Positions 16,720 through 25,724 of a stretch of 64,000 nt of DNA are shown here, piece by piece. The stretch is from Acidimicrobiales bacterium (lineage in GTDB: Bacteria > Actinomycetota > Acidimicrobiia > Acidimicrobiales > Poriferisodalaceae). The translations under genes and the position numbers were made by a program. Each line of letters starts with the position of its first letter. The stretch's first letter is position 1. The stretch is from assembly GCA_041394185.1 (NCBI GenBank), contig JAWKIQ010000004.1, positions 186,001-250,000 of the forward strand, in the 5' to 3' direction. The notes under the pieces are model-generated. The model saw only the letters and a list, made by a program, of their open reading frames with translations. It was not told where the DNA came from and did no database searches.

Positions 16720-17535
16720 CTAGAGCGAGTCGGCCAGCTTGATCGACACACCCCACAACATCGCGCCGAGCATGATCAACAGCCCAGCCAGCACACCCAA
16801 CCAGTTGTTGGTGTCGGTGCCGGTTCGGGCCAGTTCGTCACCAGAGTTTGTGTCGCCGCCGGCGCTGACGTCGCCGCCAGAAGTCGTCGAGGTGACCTCA
16901 CCCGTGGTCGACGTCGAAGCCTCTGTGGTGCTGGTTGTCTCCTGCGCGGCTTGGGTGGTTGTCGTGGTGGTCGAGTCGGCGATGGTTGTCGTGGTTGTGG
17001 TGGCGACGGTGGTGGTCGTCGTGTCGGCGATGGTGGTGGCGGGGACCGACGTCTCGGACCCGGTGCTGCCGGGGCCGCAGTCGAATGCCAGGTCGAAACC
17101 GCCGCTGAACACGCCGTCGGATCCCATCACCAGGGCGACCGTGACGGTTTCGCCGAGGGTCAACGTGGCGCTTCCGATTGTGTCGGCTCCGGATTCGCCC
17201 TCGACGTCGGCCAGTACCGCCGATGCCCCACCGCTGCGGATGACGAGGTCGTTGTTGGGGTGGACCGATTCCTGGTTGTGGGCGTCGACCCCGATCTGGC
17301 ATGTGGCTCCGACGAGGTCGGCGTCTACATCGAGTTGGGCCAGCACGGTCTCAGCGCCGGGCTCGGACCGAACGACGGTGTCGATCGGCACGGTAAGCGA
17401 CTCGGCAGCTCCAGCGACTGCTGCGAACCACCCAACCGTCAGACCCAGAGTCAACGCCACGGCCGAAGCGCGGCTGGCGAACCTCTTTCGAGAAACGGAT
17501 GAAACGCTGCGAGAAGGCACTGTTGCGCCCATCAT
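16720..17535 (-). CDS. Secreted surface protein with Thr-rich stalk and LARTG anchor (copy 1)
   Basis: A 271-residue protein: signal peptide (SAVALTLGLTVGWFAAVAGA), a globular domain of about 130 residues with a likely Cys pair (GATCQIGVDAHNQE and LAFDCGPG), then a long Thr/Ser stalk of TTTTTT runs. The C-terminus is ELARTGTDTNNW, a membrane helix and a short basic tail, a sortase-type LxRTG anchor. It is a clear paralogue of the next gene upstream. The longer open frame upstream of 17535 is non-coding. Predicted to be wall-anchored and exposed. Confidence 0.82.
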   Translation of the reverse strand: MMGATVPSRSVSSVSRKRFASRASAVALTLGLTVGWFAAVAGAAESLTVPIDTVVRSEPGAETVLAQLDVDADLVGATCQIGVDAHNQESVHPNNDLVIRSGGASAVLADVEGESGADTIGSATLTLGETVTVALVMGSDGVFSGGFDLAFDCGPGSTGSETSVPATTIADTTTTTVATTTTTTIADSTTTTTTQAAQETTSTTEASTSTTGEVTSTTSGGDVSAGGDTNSGDELARTGTDTNNWLGVLAGLLIMLGAMLWGVSIKLADSL

Positions 17536-17656
17536 GATCGCTCCTGCGAGCTCTGGGGATTTCGCCCACCTGGTCAAACCGACAGGGCCGAACGCTAGTC
17601 GCGATCGGGTCAAAACGCTCGGCGGCCTGCCGAAAGGCCTCGGTGTCTGGGGTTTG

Positions 17657-18463
17657 TCAGCTGAACCGCTTGGTTTCGGCGAGCCTGACCGACACGCCCC
17701 ACAACACGGCGCCGAGGGTGATGAGCGATCCGGCCAGCACTCCGAGCCAGTTGTTGGTGTCGGTGCCGGTTCGGGCCAGCTCGCCACCCGGGTTCGTCTG
17801 GCCCTCGCCGCTGACGTCGCCGGCGGCTGTCGTCGAGGTGACCTCGGTGGTGGTCGTGGTATCGGCGGCGGTTGTGGTGGTGGTGTCAGCCGGCTCGGTT
17901 GTGGTGGTGGTCTCGGCACCCGTGGTGGAGGTCGTCTCGGCTGCGGTGGTGGACACGGGGACCGACGTCTCGGATCCGGTGCCGCCTGGACCGCAGTCGA
18001 ACGTCAGGTCGAATCCGCCGCTGAACACACCGTCGGACCCCATGATCAGCGAAACGCTCAGGGACTCGCCGAGGACGAGTTGGGCGCTGGTACCGGTGTC
18101 GGCGCCTGATTGGCCTTCGACGTTGGCCAGCAGCGCGGAGGACTCGCCGCTGCGAACCACGAGGTCGTTGCCCGGGTGTACAGACTCTTGATTGTGCGCG
18201 TCGATCGTGACGTCACACTTCGCGCCGACCAGTGAGGCATCGATCGGCATCGATGCCAGCACGGTTTCGACGCCGGGCTCGGTGCGAACGACCGTGTTGA
18301 TTGGCACGGTCAGGCCCTCCTCGGCACCTGCAGCCCCCGCTGCCAGACCCACGGTCAATCCGAGGATGACAACGACAACAGAAGCGCGGCTCAACGGGCG
18401 CGTCCGGTTGCGGCAGGAACGGGTGCGCAAGAGATTGTTTGCGCCCAGCATGATCGGCTCCAA
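17657..18463 (-). CDS. Secreted surface protein with Thr-rich stalk and LARTG anchor (copy 2)
   Basis: A 268-residue paralogue of the gene at 16720-17535. The order is the same: signal peptide, N-terminal domain (LTVPINTVVRTEPG, IDAHNQESVHPGNDLVVRS, MGSDGVFSGGFDLTFDCG), Thr-rich stalk with E/A/D spacers and ELARTGTDTNNW plus membrane helix. Similarity is high in the head and anchor and low in the stalk, as expected for a tandem duplication with a free-evolving linker. An in-frame ATG five codons on (18451) is an alternative start. Confidence 0.82.
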   Translation of the reverse strand: MEPIMLGANNLLRTRSCRNRTRPLSRASVVVVILGLTVGLAAGAAGAEEGLTVPINTVVRTEPGVETVLASMPIDASLVGAKCDVTIDAHNQESVHPGNDLVVRSGESSALLANVEGQSGADTGTSAQLVLGESLSVSLIMGSDGVFSGGFDLTFDCGPGGTGSETSVPVSTTAAETTSTTGAETTTTTEPADTTTTTAADTTTTTEVTSTTAAGDVSGEGQTNPGGELARTGTDTNNWLGVLAGSLITLGAVLWGVSVRLAETKRFS

Positions 18464-18554
18464 GAGCTCTAGGGACTCAGTCCACCTTGTTACAACTGAA
18501 CACTAGCCGTTGGCGACGATCTACTGCAGCAGCAGACGAATCTGCCGGGTGCCT

Positions 18555-19202
18555 CTAGCCAAGCCCGGCCTCGATTTCGGCTCGGGCGGCTTCTTCTTGG
18601 GCGTACTTGGCCTCGGCTCGTTCGGCGATAGTCGCCGCGTTAGACAAGGGAATAACTGCCACGCCATCGGCGTCGGCCACCACGATGTCGCCTGGCTGCA
18701 CGACCACCCCGCCTATGGCAACGGATACGCATGTAACGAATGGGCCGTCCTTGTACGGGCCGGCCGGGCTCTGGGCCCGGGCGAACACAGGCATGTCGTA
18801 TTGCGCCAGGCCGTCCGCGTCGCGCACGGCACCGTCGATCACGAAACCCTCGGCTCCGGCGACCTTGGCCCTGCCGCCGATGAGTTCGCCGATGAGCGCC
18901 CGGTTCTCGTCGCCGCCACCGTTGACGACTATGACGTCGCCGGGCTGAACCGACTCGAGCGACCGGTGTATACCGAGGTTGTCGCCCGGGCGGGTCCAGA
19001 TGGTGAACGCGCTGCCTGCCAACCTGGCGCCGGGCCAGACCGGCTTGATCGCCCTGTCGGCGGCTCCCAGTCGATCCATCACGTCGACGATGTTCGCCGT
19101 GGGGAGCTTGCGGAACCGTTCGATGAGCTCGGCGTCGGCGCGCGGAAACGTCGGCTCGCTGGTTCGGCCACCCGGTCCGATCTCGTGTGTTTGGTCGGTC
19201 AC
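18555..19202 (-). CDS. RraA-like protein (aldolase / demethylmenaquinone methyltransferase-like fold)
   Basis: A 215-residue protein of the RraA/HMG aldolase family: PTANIVDVMDRLG, AGSAFTIWTRPGDNLGIH, PGDVIVVNGGGDENRALIGE, VIDGAVRDADGL and PGDIVVADADGVAVIP. Family members include 4-hydroxy-4-methyl-2-oxoglutarate aldolase and oxaloacetate decarboxylase, and the DGAVRD segment is the conserved active-site loop. It lies 18 bases after the alpha/beta hydrolase on the same strand, suggesting a catabolic operon. RNase E inhibition is unlikely outside the true RraA group. Confidence 0.82.
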   Translation of the reverse strand: MTDQTHEIGPGGRTSEPTFPRADAELIERFRKLPTANIVDVMDRLGAADRAIKPVWPGARLAGSAFTIWTRPGDNLGIHRSLESVQPGDVIVVNGGGDENRALIGELIGGRAKVAGAEGFVIDGAVRDADGLAQYDMPVFARAQSPAGPYKDGPFVTCVSVAIGGVVVQPGDIVVADADGVAVIPLSNAATIAERAEAKYAQEEAARAEIEAGLG

Positions 19203-19220
19203 CGATGCCTCCTGGGTCCG

Positions 19221-20141
19221 TCAGCCGATGGCGTGGGTGGTGTGGCTGATGATCGCATCGAATATCAGCGGCCACAGCGGCTGTGGAAGGTCGTGGCCCA
19301 TGTCGCTGAGCATCAGCAGGTTGGCACCCGGGATCAGTTCGGCGGTGCGCTCGCCGCCCTTGGGAAGAATCAACGCGTCGTCCTGGCCGTGGATGACCAG
19401 TGTGGGAGTGGTCAAGGCCTTCAGGCCCTCGGCGCGGTGGCCCGACGCACGAATGGCCGCCATCTGCCTTGTCAGACCCTCGGGGTAGAACATGCGGTCG
19501 TACGACTCGGCGATCTGTGTGGCGTAGGTTTGCTCGTCGAAGTAGCGCTTGCTGCCAGAGATGCGGCGCGACGCGATTCCTTGGGCGATGAAAGCGTCTC
19601 GGTCTTCGGGCCTGGGTTGCAAGAGCGCAGCACTGGCCTCGGGTGTCGACTCGAAATAGCCCGGCTCGCCCGTGGTCGACATGATCGAGGTCATCGTCAA
19701 CACGCGATCGGGGTGGTCGATCGCCATCTGTTGAACGATCATCCCGCCCATCGACGATCCGGCGATGTGGGCCGCGTCGATACCCAGATGGTCGAGCAGG
19801 CCGATTCCATCGGCGGCCATCGTCGCCAGGGTGTATGGCACCGACGGCATCTCGCTGCCGCTGTGCGCTGCGGCGGTGACCGCGCGGACGTCGACCTCGA
19901 CCCCGTCCAAGTGCGTAGACAGTCCGACGTCGCGGTTGTCGAAGCTGACGACATAGCGGCCTCGCTCGGCCAGGGCCTCACGAAAGCCGGGAAACCACCC
20001 GTTGATCTGGGACGAGAAGCCGTTCACCAACAACAGGGCTGGGTCGCTGGGGTCTCCGTGGGTCTCGTAGTAGAGCTCGATTCCGTTCGATGGTGCTATC
20101 GGCATTCGCACAGGGTCGTCGGTGGGCTCGTCGATCACCAA
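19221..20141 (-). CDS. Alpha/beta hydrolase
   Basis: A 306-residue hydrolase with the nucleophile elbow GSSMGG (Ser130), oxyanion-hole region LLLVNGFSSQ and the late acid/base residues in VIHGQDDALI and LSDMGHDLP. It resembles the 3-oxoadipate enol-lactonase/haloperoxidase-like group. Transcribed with the downstream RraA-like gene. Substrate unknown. Confidence 0.88.
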   Translation of the reverse strand: MVIDEPTDDPVRMPIAPSNGIELYYETHGDPSDPALLLVNGFSSQINGWFPGFREALAERGRYVVSFDNRDVGLSTHLDGVEVDVRAVTAAAHSGSEMPSVPYTLATMAADGIGLLDHLGIDAAHIAGSSMGGMIVQQMAIDHPDRVLTMTSIMSTTGEPGYFESTPEASAALLQPRPEDRDAFIAQGIASRRISGSKRYFDEQTYATQIAESYDRMFYPEGLTRQMAAIRASGHRAEGLKALTTPTLVIHGQDDALILPKGGERTAELIPGANLLMLSDMGHDLPQPLWPLIFDAIISHTTHAIG

Positions 20142-20225
20142 ATCACCGGTTGCTGGGCTATAGCACTGTGGGACTTGTGTGCTCCCACGAGCACTGTGAC
20201 CCAGGCGAGGGCCTACGCTGGCGTT

Positions 20226-20618
20226 GTGGCTCGAAAGACCGTCCTGTTCGCACTGGTCGCGGCGCTCGCCGTGGTCGGTACGAGCTGCGGTGACGGCGAC
20301 GAGCGACCGTCGGATGCGGCGTGGCAGTCAGACTGGGCGACCGTGAGCGCCCTGGTGCCCACCGAGCAGGCGTTGATAGATGGCGGGCGCGAGCTGTGCG
20401 ACGTGGTTCTCGCCGACCTGCACGAACAAACACCAGCGCTGTTGCCCACGCCCAGCGAACTGCTGGACGACCCTGTGCGGCAATGGATCGAACACGCCGA
20501 GGCCATCGCGTTCGAGTGCCCCATCGACAACACCGAGGCGCGCACGAGCCGCTATCACGAGCTGTCGATACTCTCGGCCGAGATCTCAGCCGGTCTAGCC
20601 GCCGACGCCGAGGTCTAG
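20226..20618 (+). CDS. Small putative lipoprotein
   Basis: A 130-residue protein from a GTG at 20226, with a lipoprotein signal VARKTVLFALVAALAVVGTSC (lipobox VGTS-C, Cys21). The mature part has two further Cys and no recognised domain. The frame is open for 1.7 kb upstream, but that part only shadows the minus-strand genes. Its 3' end overlaps that of the convergent PEP-utilising gene by 24 bases. Confidence 0.65.
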   Translation: MARKTVLFALVAALAVVGTSCGDGDERPSDAAWQSDWATVSALVPTEQALIDGGRELCDVVLADLHEQTPALLPTPSELLDDPVRQWIEHAEAIAFECPIDNTEARTSRYHELSILSAEISAGLAADAEV

Positions 20619-22377
20619 AACAGTAACGGTTCCAGTCGAACCGTCGACCTCTATCAACGCTCCGTCGGGTATGCGTCGTGTCGCGTTGGTGACCGAGACT
20701 GCGCACGGGATGCCCAGCTCGCGAGACACGATCACTGCGTGGCTCATGACCGCGCCGACGTCTACCACCACACCCTCGGCGGCAACGAACAGAGGCGTCC
20801 AAGACGGGTCGGTCAAGGGCGCGACCAGAATCTCGCCCGGGGGCCAAACCGCGCGGGTCGCCGGGATCTGTCACGACGCGGGCCCGACCTCGGGCCACGC
20901 CCAGACAGCCGGGCAGGCCGGTGATCGACTCGCCCACCTCGACCGGAGGCAACACGTTGGTGCGCAGCTCCCAGTCGCTCAGCGGAGGCTGCGAAAGGCT
21001 GAAGAAGAACGGGGGAATGCGTTCCTTCAACCTGGCGTGTGTGGCGCGCCGCTCGTCGATGGTCTGGCGAAACGACGCCGGGTTGGCCACGTAGGCGTCG
21101 AGTTCGTCGTTGACGAGGAACCACATGTCGCCCTTGGCTCCGCCGGCGCGCTCGGCCAGCCGACGGTCCAGTTCCATGGCCCGCAGCCGCACGCCGTGTA
21201 TGGCCCTGACCACGGTCGTCTTCGTGCGCTCGCGGCTTTGTGAATAGAGCTGGGCCACCCTCAGTGCCTTGGCGAAGAATCCCCTCGAGATCCGGCCGAG
21301 CCGTTGCAGCGTCTCGGCCTCCAGGGCCGCGCGCTCGGCGCCCAGGCGCTGCAGCTGAGCCGTGGGGTCATGGCTGTCGTCGGTGCCGCGCATCCGGTCG
21401 ACGAGGGTCAGCGCCAGACCTGGGTCGGTTTCCCACGTGTCGAAAGCGGTGTCCCACTCGTTTGGGCCCCGAGAACCAAACCGGTCGAGGAACGACCGGA
21501 ACTCGCGCAAGAACTCGGCCGCGGCGGGCTGGGCCTCGAGACGCGACAGCAAGCCGGGTACGCCCGCATCGAAGGCGGCGCTGACCTCGGGCGAGGAGTT
21601 GGCAATGCGGCTCAGCTTCCACATCCCGACCGATGGCGCAGCACTGTCGACATCGCCCAGCCCGGCCAGCAAACGCACCGCCAGCCCGGGATCGTCGAAG
21701 TTGCGTTCGCACAGATTCGACAGCACGGCGATGGCTATGCCGGCGCCGAAGCTGACCTTCAGGTGGCGCTCGAACAGCTCCTCGAAGAACGCCATGAACT
21801 CGTCGCTGGTGGACTCGCGCAGTTGCTGGTCGGTGCCGTCGACGGGAGGCAGCCCCGCGACGTACTCGTCGACGCGGCGCTGATCTCGGGCCAGCTCGGG
21901 CAGCTCCTTGGTGCGGATCAGCTTCAGCACATAACGAACGCCGGCCAGCGAAGCGCGCCAGTTCTTCTCGCCGGGAATAGGGGTGTGGGGTGGCGGGTCG
22001 CCGACGCCCAGGAAGCTCATGTCGGCGTCTTCGGCCTTGCCGCCGGGCATGCGGGCCGAGGCGGTGCGCTGGATGCTGAGATTCAGGTACGCGTAGCCAC
22101 CGAACACGCCGCTGCCCACAGCGGTGGTGATGGGCAGGCTGGCCAGCTCTTCTTCGCGGATCAGGCCGCTGTGCAGGATGGCGGCTCGCATCGCACGTTC
22201 GCCGGCCTCGGCGGCGATCGAGAAGCTCAGCGGTGTGAAGACCTCGGGATACACCTCGCCGGCGTTGCCGCGGGTGTACACGGGAAACAGGGTGCTGGTG
22301 TCGTGCCCGACCCACACGTCGTTGGGATCGGTGCTGCCACCGATTGGCTTCCAGATTCCCGTTGTCTTGTTCCCCAT
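20595..22377 (-). pseudogene. PEP-utilising enzyme (phosphohistidine swivel domain), frameshifted
   Basis: The first about 510 residues and the last 73 residues are in different frames. The break is in or beside the G5/C5 run at 20839-20843, where GLAPG must continue into ILVAPLTDPSWTPLFVAA. The C-terminal part is a PEP-utilisers mobile domain with the phosphohistidine loop DVGAVMSHAVIVSRELGIPC. The N-terminal part (WVGHDTSTLFPVYTRGNAGE, RRLAERAGGAKGDMWFL) resembles the central part of rifampin phosphotransferase/PEP synthase-like proteins. An ATP-grasp domain is not seen. It is either a recent pseudogene or a sequencing error at a homopolymer. Confidence 0.75.
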
Positions 22378-22430
22378 GTGGCGAGGTTAGGCGACGTCGT
22401 CAACTGCCACGGTTGTGTCATGCTGCGCGC

Positions 22431-23093
22431 GTGATCAATCGGCTGGCCGCTGCAGCGGCCTGTGCAGCGCTAATCGGCGTCCTCGGTGGGTGCGGACGTG
22501 TGGGCCTCGGCAGCGCCGGAGGCGACAACTCTGGTTGGGGCTGGGACGTGATGCTCGACGACTCGGTTCCGGTCGACGCGTTCCTCGACGACGAGGGCGC
22601 TCCCATAGCCGAAGGCGCCGCGGTCACCGTCGCCCGCCCCGTCGACGACTTCGCCCCCGTGTCCACCGATGGTCCCACCGGCAACATCGTCGGCATCGGC
22701 GAGGTAGACGGATGGGAGGTGGGCGAGTGGAGCCAACAGCCCCCGGGCGAGGCGGTGTGGCACTGCGTTGGGGTGAACGACCCCAACGGTGGCGGCGACG
22801 CGTCTTGCGGCCAGAACGGCAAGTCGAGCGAGCTGCGGTTCGGTCTGCTGGTGCGAACCTTCTGCCAGAGCGGCGACGATCCCAGGTGGGCGGTGCTGAC
22901 GCTCGAGTCGGGGCTGGCCGGCTTGATGGTGACCACCACCGACGGCCGCCAACACATCGGAACCGACCCCGAGGGTCTGGGCCTGATCGGCATCGCGGGC
23001 ACCGGCGAACTCGACTCCGGCGCCTTCCAGACGATCGGCGGGGCGGCCTATGCGGTCGACGTGGCCGGCTCCTGCGTAACCGGACCGGGCTGA
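22431..23093 (+). CDS. Putative lipoprotein
   Basis: A 220-residue protein from a GTG at 22431. The signal INRLAAAAACAALIGVLGGC has the lipobox LGG-C. The mature part is Gly/Asp-rich with four Cys (WHCVGVNDPNGGGDASC, LLVRTFCQSGDDP) and no named domain. It is divergent from the PEP-utilising gene and convergent with the MBL-fold gene. Function unknown. Confidence 0.65.
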   Translation: MINRLAAAAACAALIGVLGGCGRVGLGSAGGDNSGWGWDVMLDDSVPVDAFLDDEGAPIAEGAAVTVARPVDDFAPVSTDGPTGNIVGIGEVDGWEVGEWSQQPPGEAVWHCVGVNDPNGGGDASCGQNGKSSELRFGLLVRTFCQSGDDPRWAVLTLESGLAGLMVTTTDGRQHIGTDPEGLGLIGIAGTGELDSGAFQTIGGAAYAVDVAGSCVTGPG

Positions 23094-23102
23094 AGGTCGC
23101 GC

Positions 23103-23870
23103 CTAGCTGAGGCCTTCGGCGGTCTTGGGCAGGGTCGCCCACTGATCGGCGTCGTGGCCGTACAGCAGCGTGCAGCCGTGGTCATCGCGCAGCGACTTCA
23201 GATGGCGCATCGACTCGAGCTGCTGGTCGGCGCTGTATCCGAACGGCGGCAGGGTCATGTCGTCCAGGGCCTGCTTCCAATAGACACAGTCGCCGGTCAG
23301 CACCACCGGTCCGCTTGCGAGGTTGACCCGTAGTGACTGATGGCCCGCGGTGTGCCCCGGGGTGGGTATGCACCACACCGAGCCGTCGCCGAACACATCG
23401 TGGCTGCCCTCGATCTGCAGGACGTCGTGGCCCAGCTCGAAGTCGTCTGGGTTATAGACGTCGTGTTCGATCAGCTTGGGGATGTGAGCCGCTTTCCACT
23501 CGGCGGCTTGGACCACGACCCTGGCGTTGGGTATCAGGCCGGTGCCGCCACAGTGGTCGAAGTGCAGGTGGCTGAAGACCATCATGTCGATCGACGCCGG
23601 GTCGATGTCGACACCTTCGAGCCTGGCGGCAACGTCCTCGCCGGCATTGAAGTGCACGTCGAACACGTCGTTCATGGAACGCATGCGAGAGGTGTCGGTC
23701 TGCAGTTCCTTGTGCAAGCCGGTGTCGAACACCAGCGACCGGCCCGACGGATGCACCACCAGCCAGCTCGGTATCGGCAGGCGGGCCTTGCCGGTTTCGC
23801 CTGAGACCAGGCCGCCCCGGTCGCTCGAGAGCTGACCACATTCCAGTGGTACGAGTCGCAGTGTGTCCAT
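23103..23870 (-). CDS. MBL-fold metallo-hydrolase (AHL lactonase-like)
   Basis: A 255-residue metallo-beta-lactamase-fold enzyme with the dinuclear zinc motif SHLHFDHCGG (His101, His103, Asp105, His106), PTPGHTAGH carrying the next zinc His, LTGDCVYW with the bridging Asp and LYGHDADQW with the last His. The overall layout matches the AttM/AiiA-like N-acyl homoserine lactonase group, but many relatives act on other lactones or esters. It starts only 27 bases from the divergent GH2 gene. Confidence 0.85.
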   Translation of the reverse strand: MDTLRLVPLECGQLSSDRGGLVSGETGKARLPIPSWLVVHPSGRSLVFDTGLHKELQTDTSRMRSMNDVFDVHFNAGEDVAARLEGVDIDPASIDMMVFSHLHFDHCGGTGLIPNARVVVQAAEWKAAHIPKLIEHDVYNPDDFELGHDVLQIEGSHDVFGDGSVWCIPTPGHTAGHQSLRVNLASGPVVLTGDCVYWKQALDDMTLPPFGYSADQQLESMRHLKSLRDDHGCTLLYGHDADQWATLPKTAEGLS

Positions 23871-23897
23871 GAACCAATTTCGCGCTAGACCCCTCTC

Positions 23898-25715
23898 GTG
23901 AACAAGAATCTCGCCCCATTGATCACCTGGCTGCCGTCGCGGTCACAGGTCGACCTGAACGGCGCATGGCGCTCGATCATCGACGTCTACGACGTCGGCA
24001 TCACCGGCCCGTTCGGGCGCGACGACGGCGAAACGGCGGGCAACCCCAACTGGGGGTTTGCCTACGACAGGGGCCGCAACTCGCCCGGGCGATCCGAGTA
24101 CGACTTCGACACCTCGCCCGAGATCGAAGTGCCGGGCGACTGGAACACCCAGCACGAGCGGTTCCACTTCTACGAGGGGTCGATGTGGTTTCGCCGTCAT
24201 TTCGACACCCCGGACGTGGCCACAGGCCGGCGTTTGTTCGTGCATTTCGGAGCGGTCAACCACCAGGCCGTCGTGTTCTTGAACGGCAAGCGCCTGGCCC
24301 AGCACGAGGGCGGGTTCGGGCCGTTCTGTGTCGAGGTGACCGACGCTTTGGCGCCGGCCGGTGCCAACAACGCCCTGATCGTGCGGGTGAACAACCGGCG
24401 TGAGCCTCACGGAATCCCCACCACCCGCACCGACTGGTTCAACTATGGCGGCCTGACGCGCGACGTGACACTGGTCGATGTGCCCTCGACGTTCGTGCGC
24501 GACGCCGTGGTGCAGCTGGTGCCCGACGACCCGACCCTCATCGAGGCGACCGTGTGGCTCGATGGCGACGACGCCTCACAAGATGTCGAGATACTCGTCG
24601 ATGGCGTGACCATCGGGTCGGTGCGCACCGATGCCGATGGTCACGGTTCGGCCCGGTTCGCCGTGCCCGAGGGGCTGGTGTTGTGGACTCCGGCCGATCC
24701 GGTGCTGTACGACGTCGCCGTTCGATCGGCCACCGACGAGGTGCGCGACCGCATCGGCTTTCGCACCATCACTACCAGCGGGTCGACGATCTTGCTGAAC
24801 GGTCAGCCGGTGTTCTTGGCCGGCATCGCGCTCCACGACGAAGCGATCGGTTCTAACACCCATCGCGTCCAGAACCGTCAGCAGGCGCTGGAGCTGCTGG
24901 GGCACGCGAAGGATCTGGGCTCGGTGTTCGTACGCCTGGCGCATTACCAACACAACGAACACACGGTGCGGGCCTGCGACGAGTTGGGCCTGCTGGCCTG
25001 GTGCGAGTTGCCCGTCTATTGGGGCATCGACTGGGACAACGAGTCGACGCTGGCCAACGGCAAGGACCAGTTGACCGAGCTGATCGTTCGCGACCGCAAC
25101 CGGGCCGCCGTGGTGTTGTGGTCGGTGGCCAACGAGACTCGACCGGTCGAAAACCGCAACCGGTTCCTTCGGTCGTTGATAGCCCATGCGCGCACGCTCG
25201 ACCCGACCCGCCTGATCTCGGCGGCACTGTTCGCCCGCCCGGTCGATGGTGACATGATGAGCGTGTTCAAGGGCGAGGTGACCTCGGACTGGATCATCGA
25301 CGATCCGCTTGGCGAAGACCTCGACGTGCTCGGGGTCAATCAGTACCTGGGCTGGTACTACGGCAGCGTCGAGTCGATGGCGTCGATCGAGTGGACGACG
25401 CCGTTCGACAAGCCGCTGATCATCACCGAGTTCGGTGGGGGAGCCCGGCGCGGTTTGCGCGGCGAGGTCGACGAGTCGTGGACCGAGGACATGCAAGCCG
25501 AGATCTACCGCCACCAGTTCGAGATGCTCGGCCGTATCCCGTTCCTAGCTGGAACGTCACCGTGGATCCTCAAGGACTTCCGGGCACCGTTCCGGCTGTT
25601 GCCCCAGGTGCAAGACGGCTACAACCGCAAGGGCCTGATCGACCACGAGGGCAACCGCAAACTGGCCTTCGACGTGGTCGCCGAATGGAACAGAGACAGG
25701 TCAGGTTCGACCTGA
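23898..25715 (+). CDS. Glycoside hydrolase family 2 (beta-glucuronidase-like)
   Basis: A 605-residue GH2 enzyme. It has a sugar-binding jelly roll (EIEVPGDWNTQHERFHFYEG, VHFGAVNHQAVVFLNGKRLA), an immunoglobulin-like middle domain and a TIM barrel with acid/base Glu413 in LWSVANETRP and nucleophile Glu511 in LIITEFGGGARRG. The NxK motif typical of glucuronidases is not obvious, so galactosidase, mannosidase or glucuronidase activity cannot be decided. It has no signal peptide and probably acts in the cytoplasm. The start is a GTG. Confidence 0.9.
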   Translation: MNKNLAPLITWLPSRSQVDLNGAWRSIIDVYDVGITGPFGRDDGETAGNPNWGFAYDRGRNSPGRSEYDFDTSPEIEVPGDWNTQHERFHFYEGSMWFRRHFDTPDVATGRRLFVHFGAVNHQAVVFLNGKRLAQHEGGFGPFCVEVTDALAPAGANNALIVRVNNRREPHGIPTTRTDWFNYGGLTRDVTLVDVPSTFVRDAVVQLVPDDPTLIEATVWLDGDDASQDVEILVDGVTIGSVRTDADGHGSARFAVPEGLVLWTPADPVLYDVAVRSATDEVRDRIGFRTITTSGSTILLNGQPVFLAGIALHDEAIGSNTHRVQNRQQALELLGHAKDLGSVFVRLAHYQHNEHTVRACDELGLLAWCELPVYWGIDWDNESTLANGKDQLTELIVRDRNRAAVVLWSVANETRPVENRNRFLRSLIAHARTLDPTRLISAALFARPVDGDMMSVFKGEVTSDWIIDDPLGEDLDVLGVNQYLGWYYGSVESMASIEWTTPFDKPLIITEFGGGARRGLRGEVDESWTEDMQAEIYRHQFEMLGRIPFLAGTSPWILKDFRAPFRLLPQVQDGYNRKGLIDHEGNRKLAFDVVAEWNRDRSGST

Positions 25716-25724
25716 GAGCCACGA

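Noticed and set aside
16739..18109. A 456-codon plus-strand frame with long Val and Thr runs
   Set aside because: Complement of the Thr-rich stalks of the two LARTG proteins; no start signal and no family match.
18510..20225. Plus-strand frame upstream of the lipoprotein at 20226
   Set aside because: Antisense to the RraA-like and hydrolase genes; the real signal peptide begins only at the GTG at 20226.
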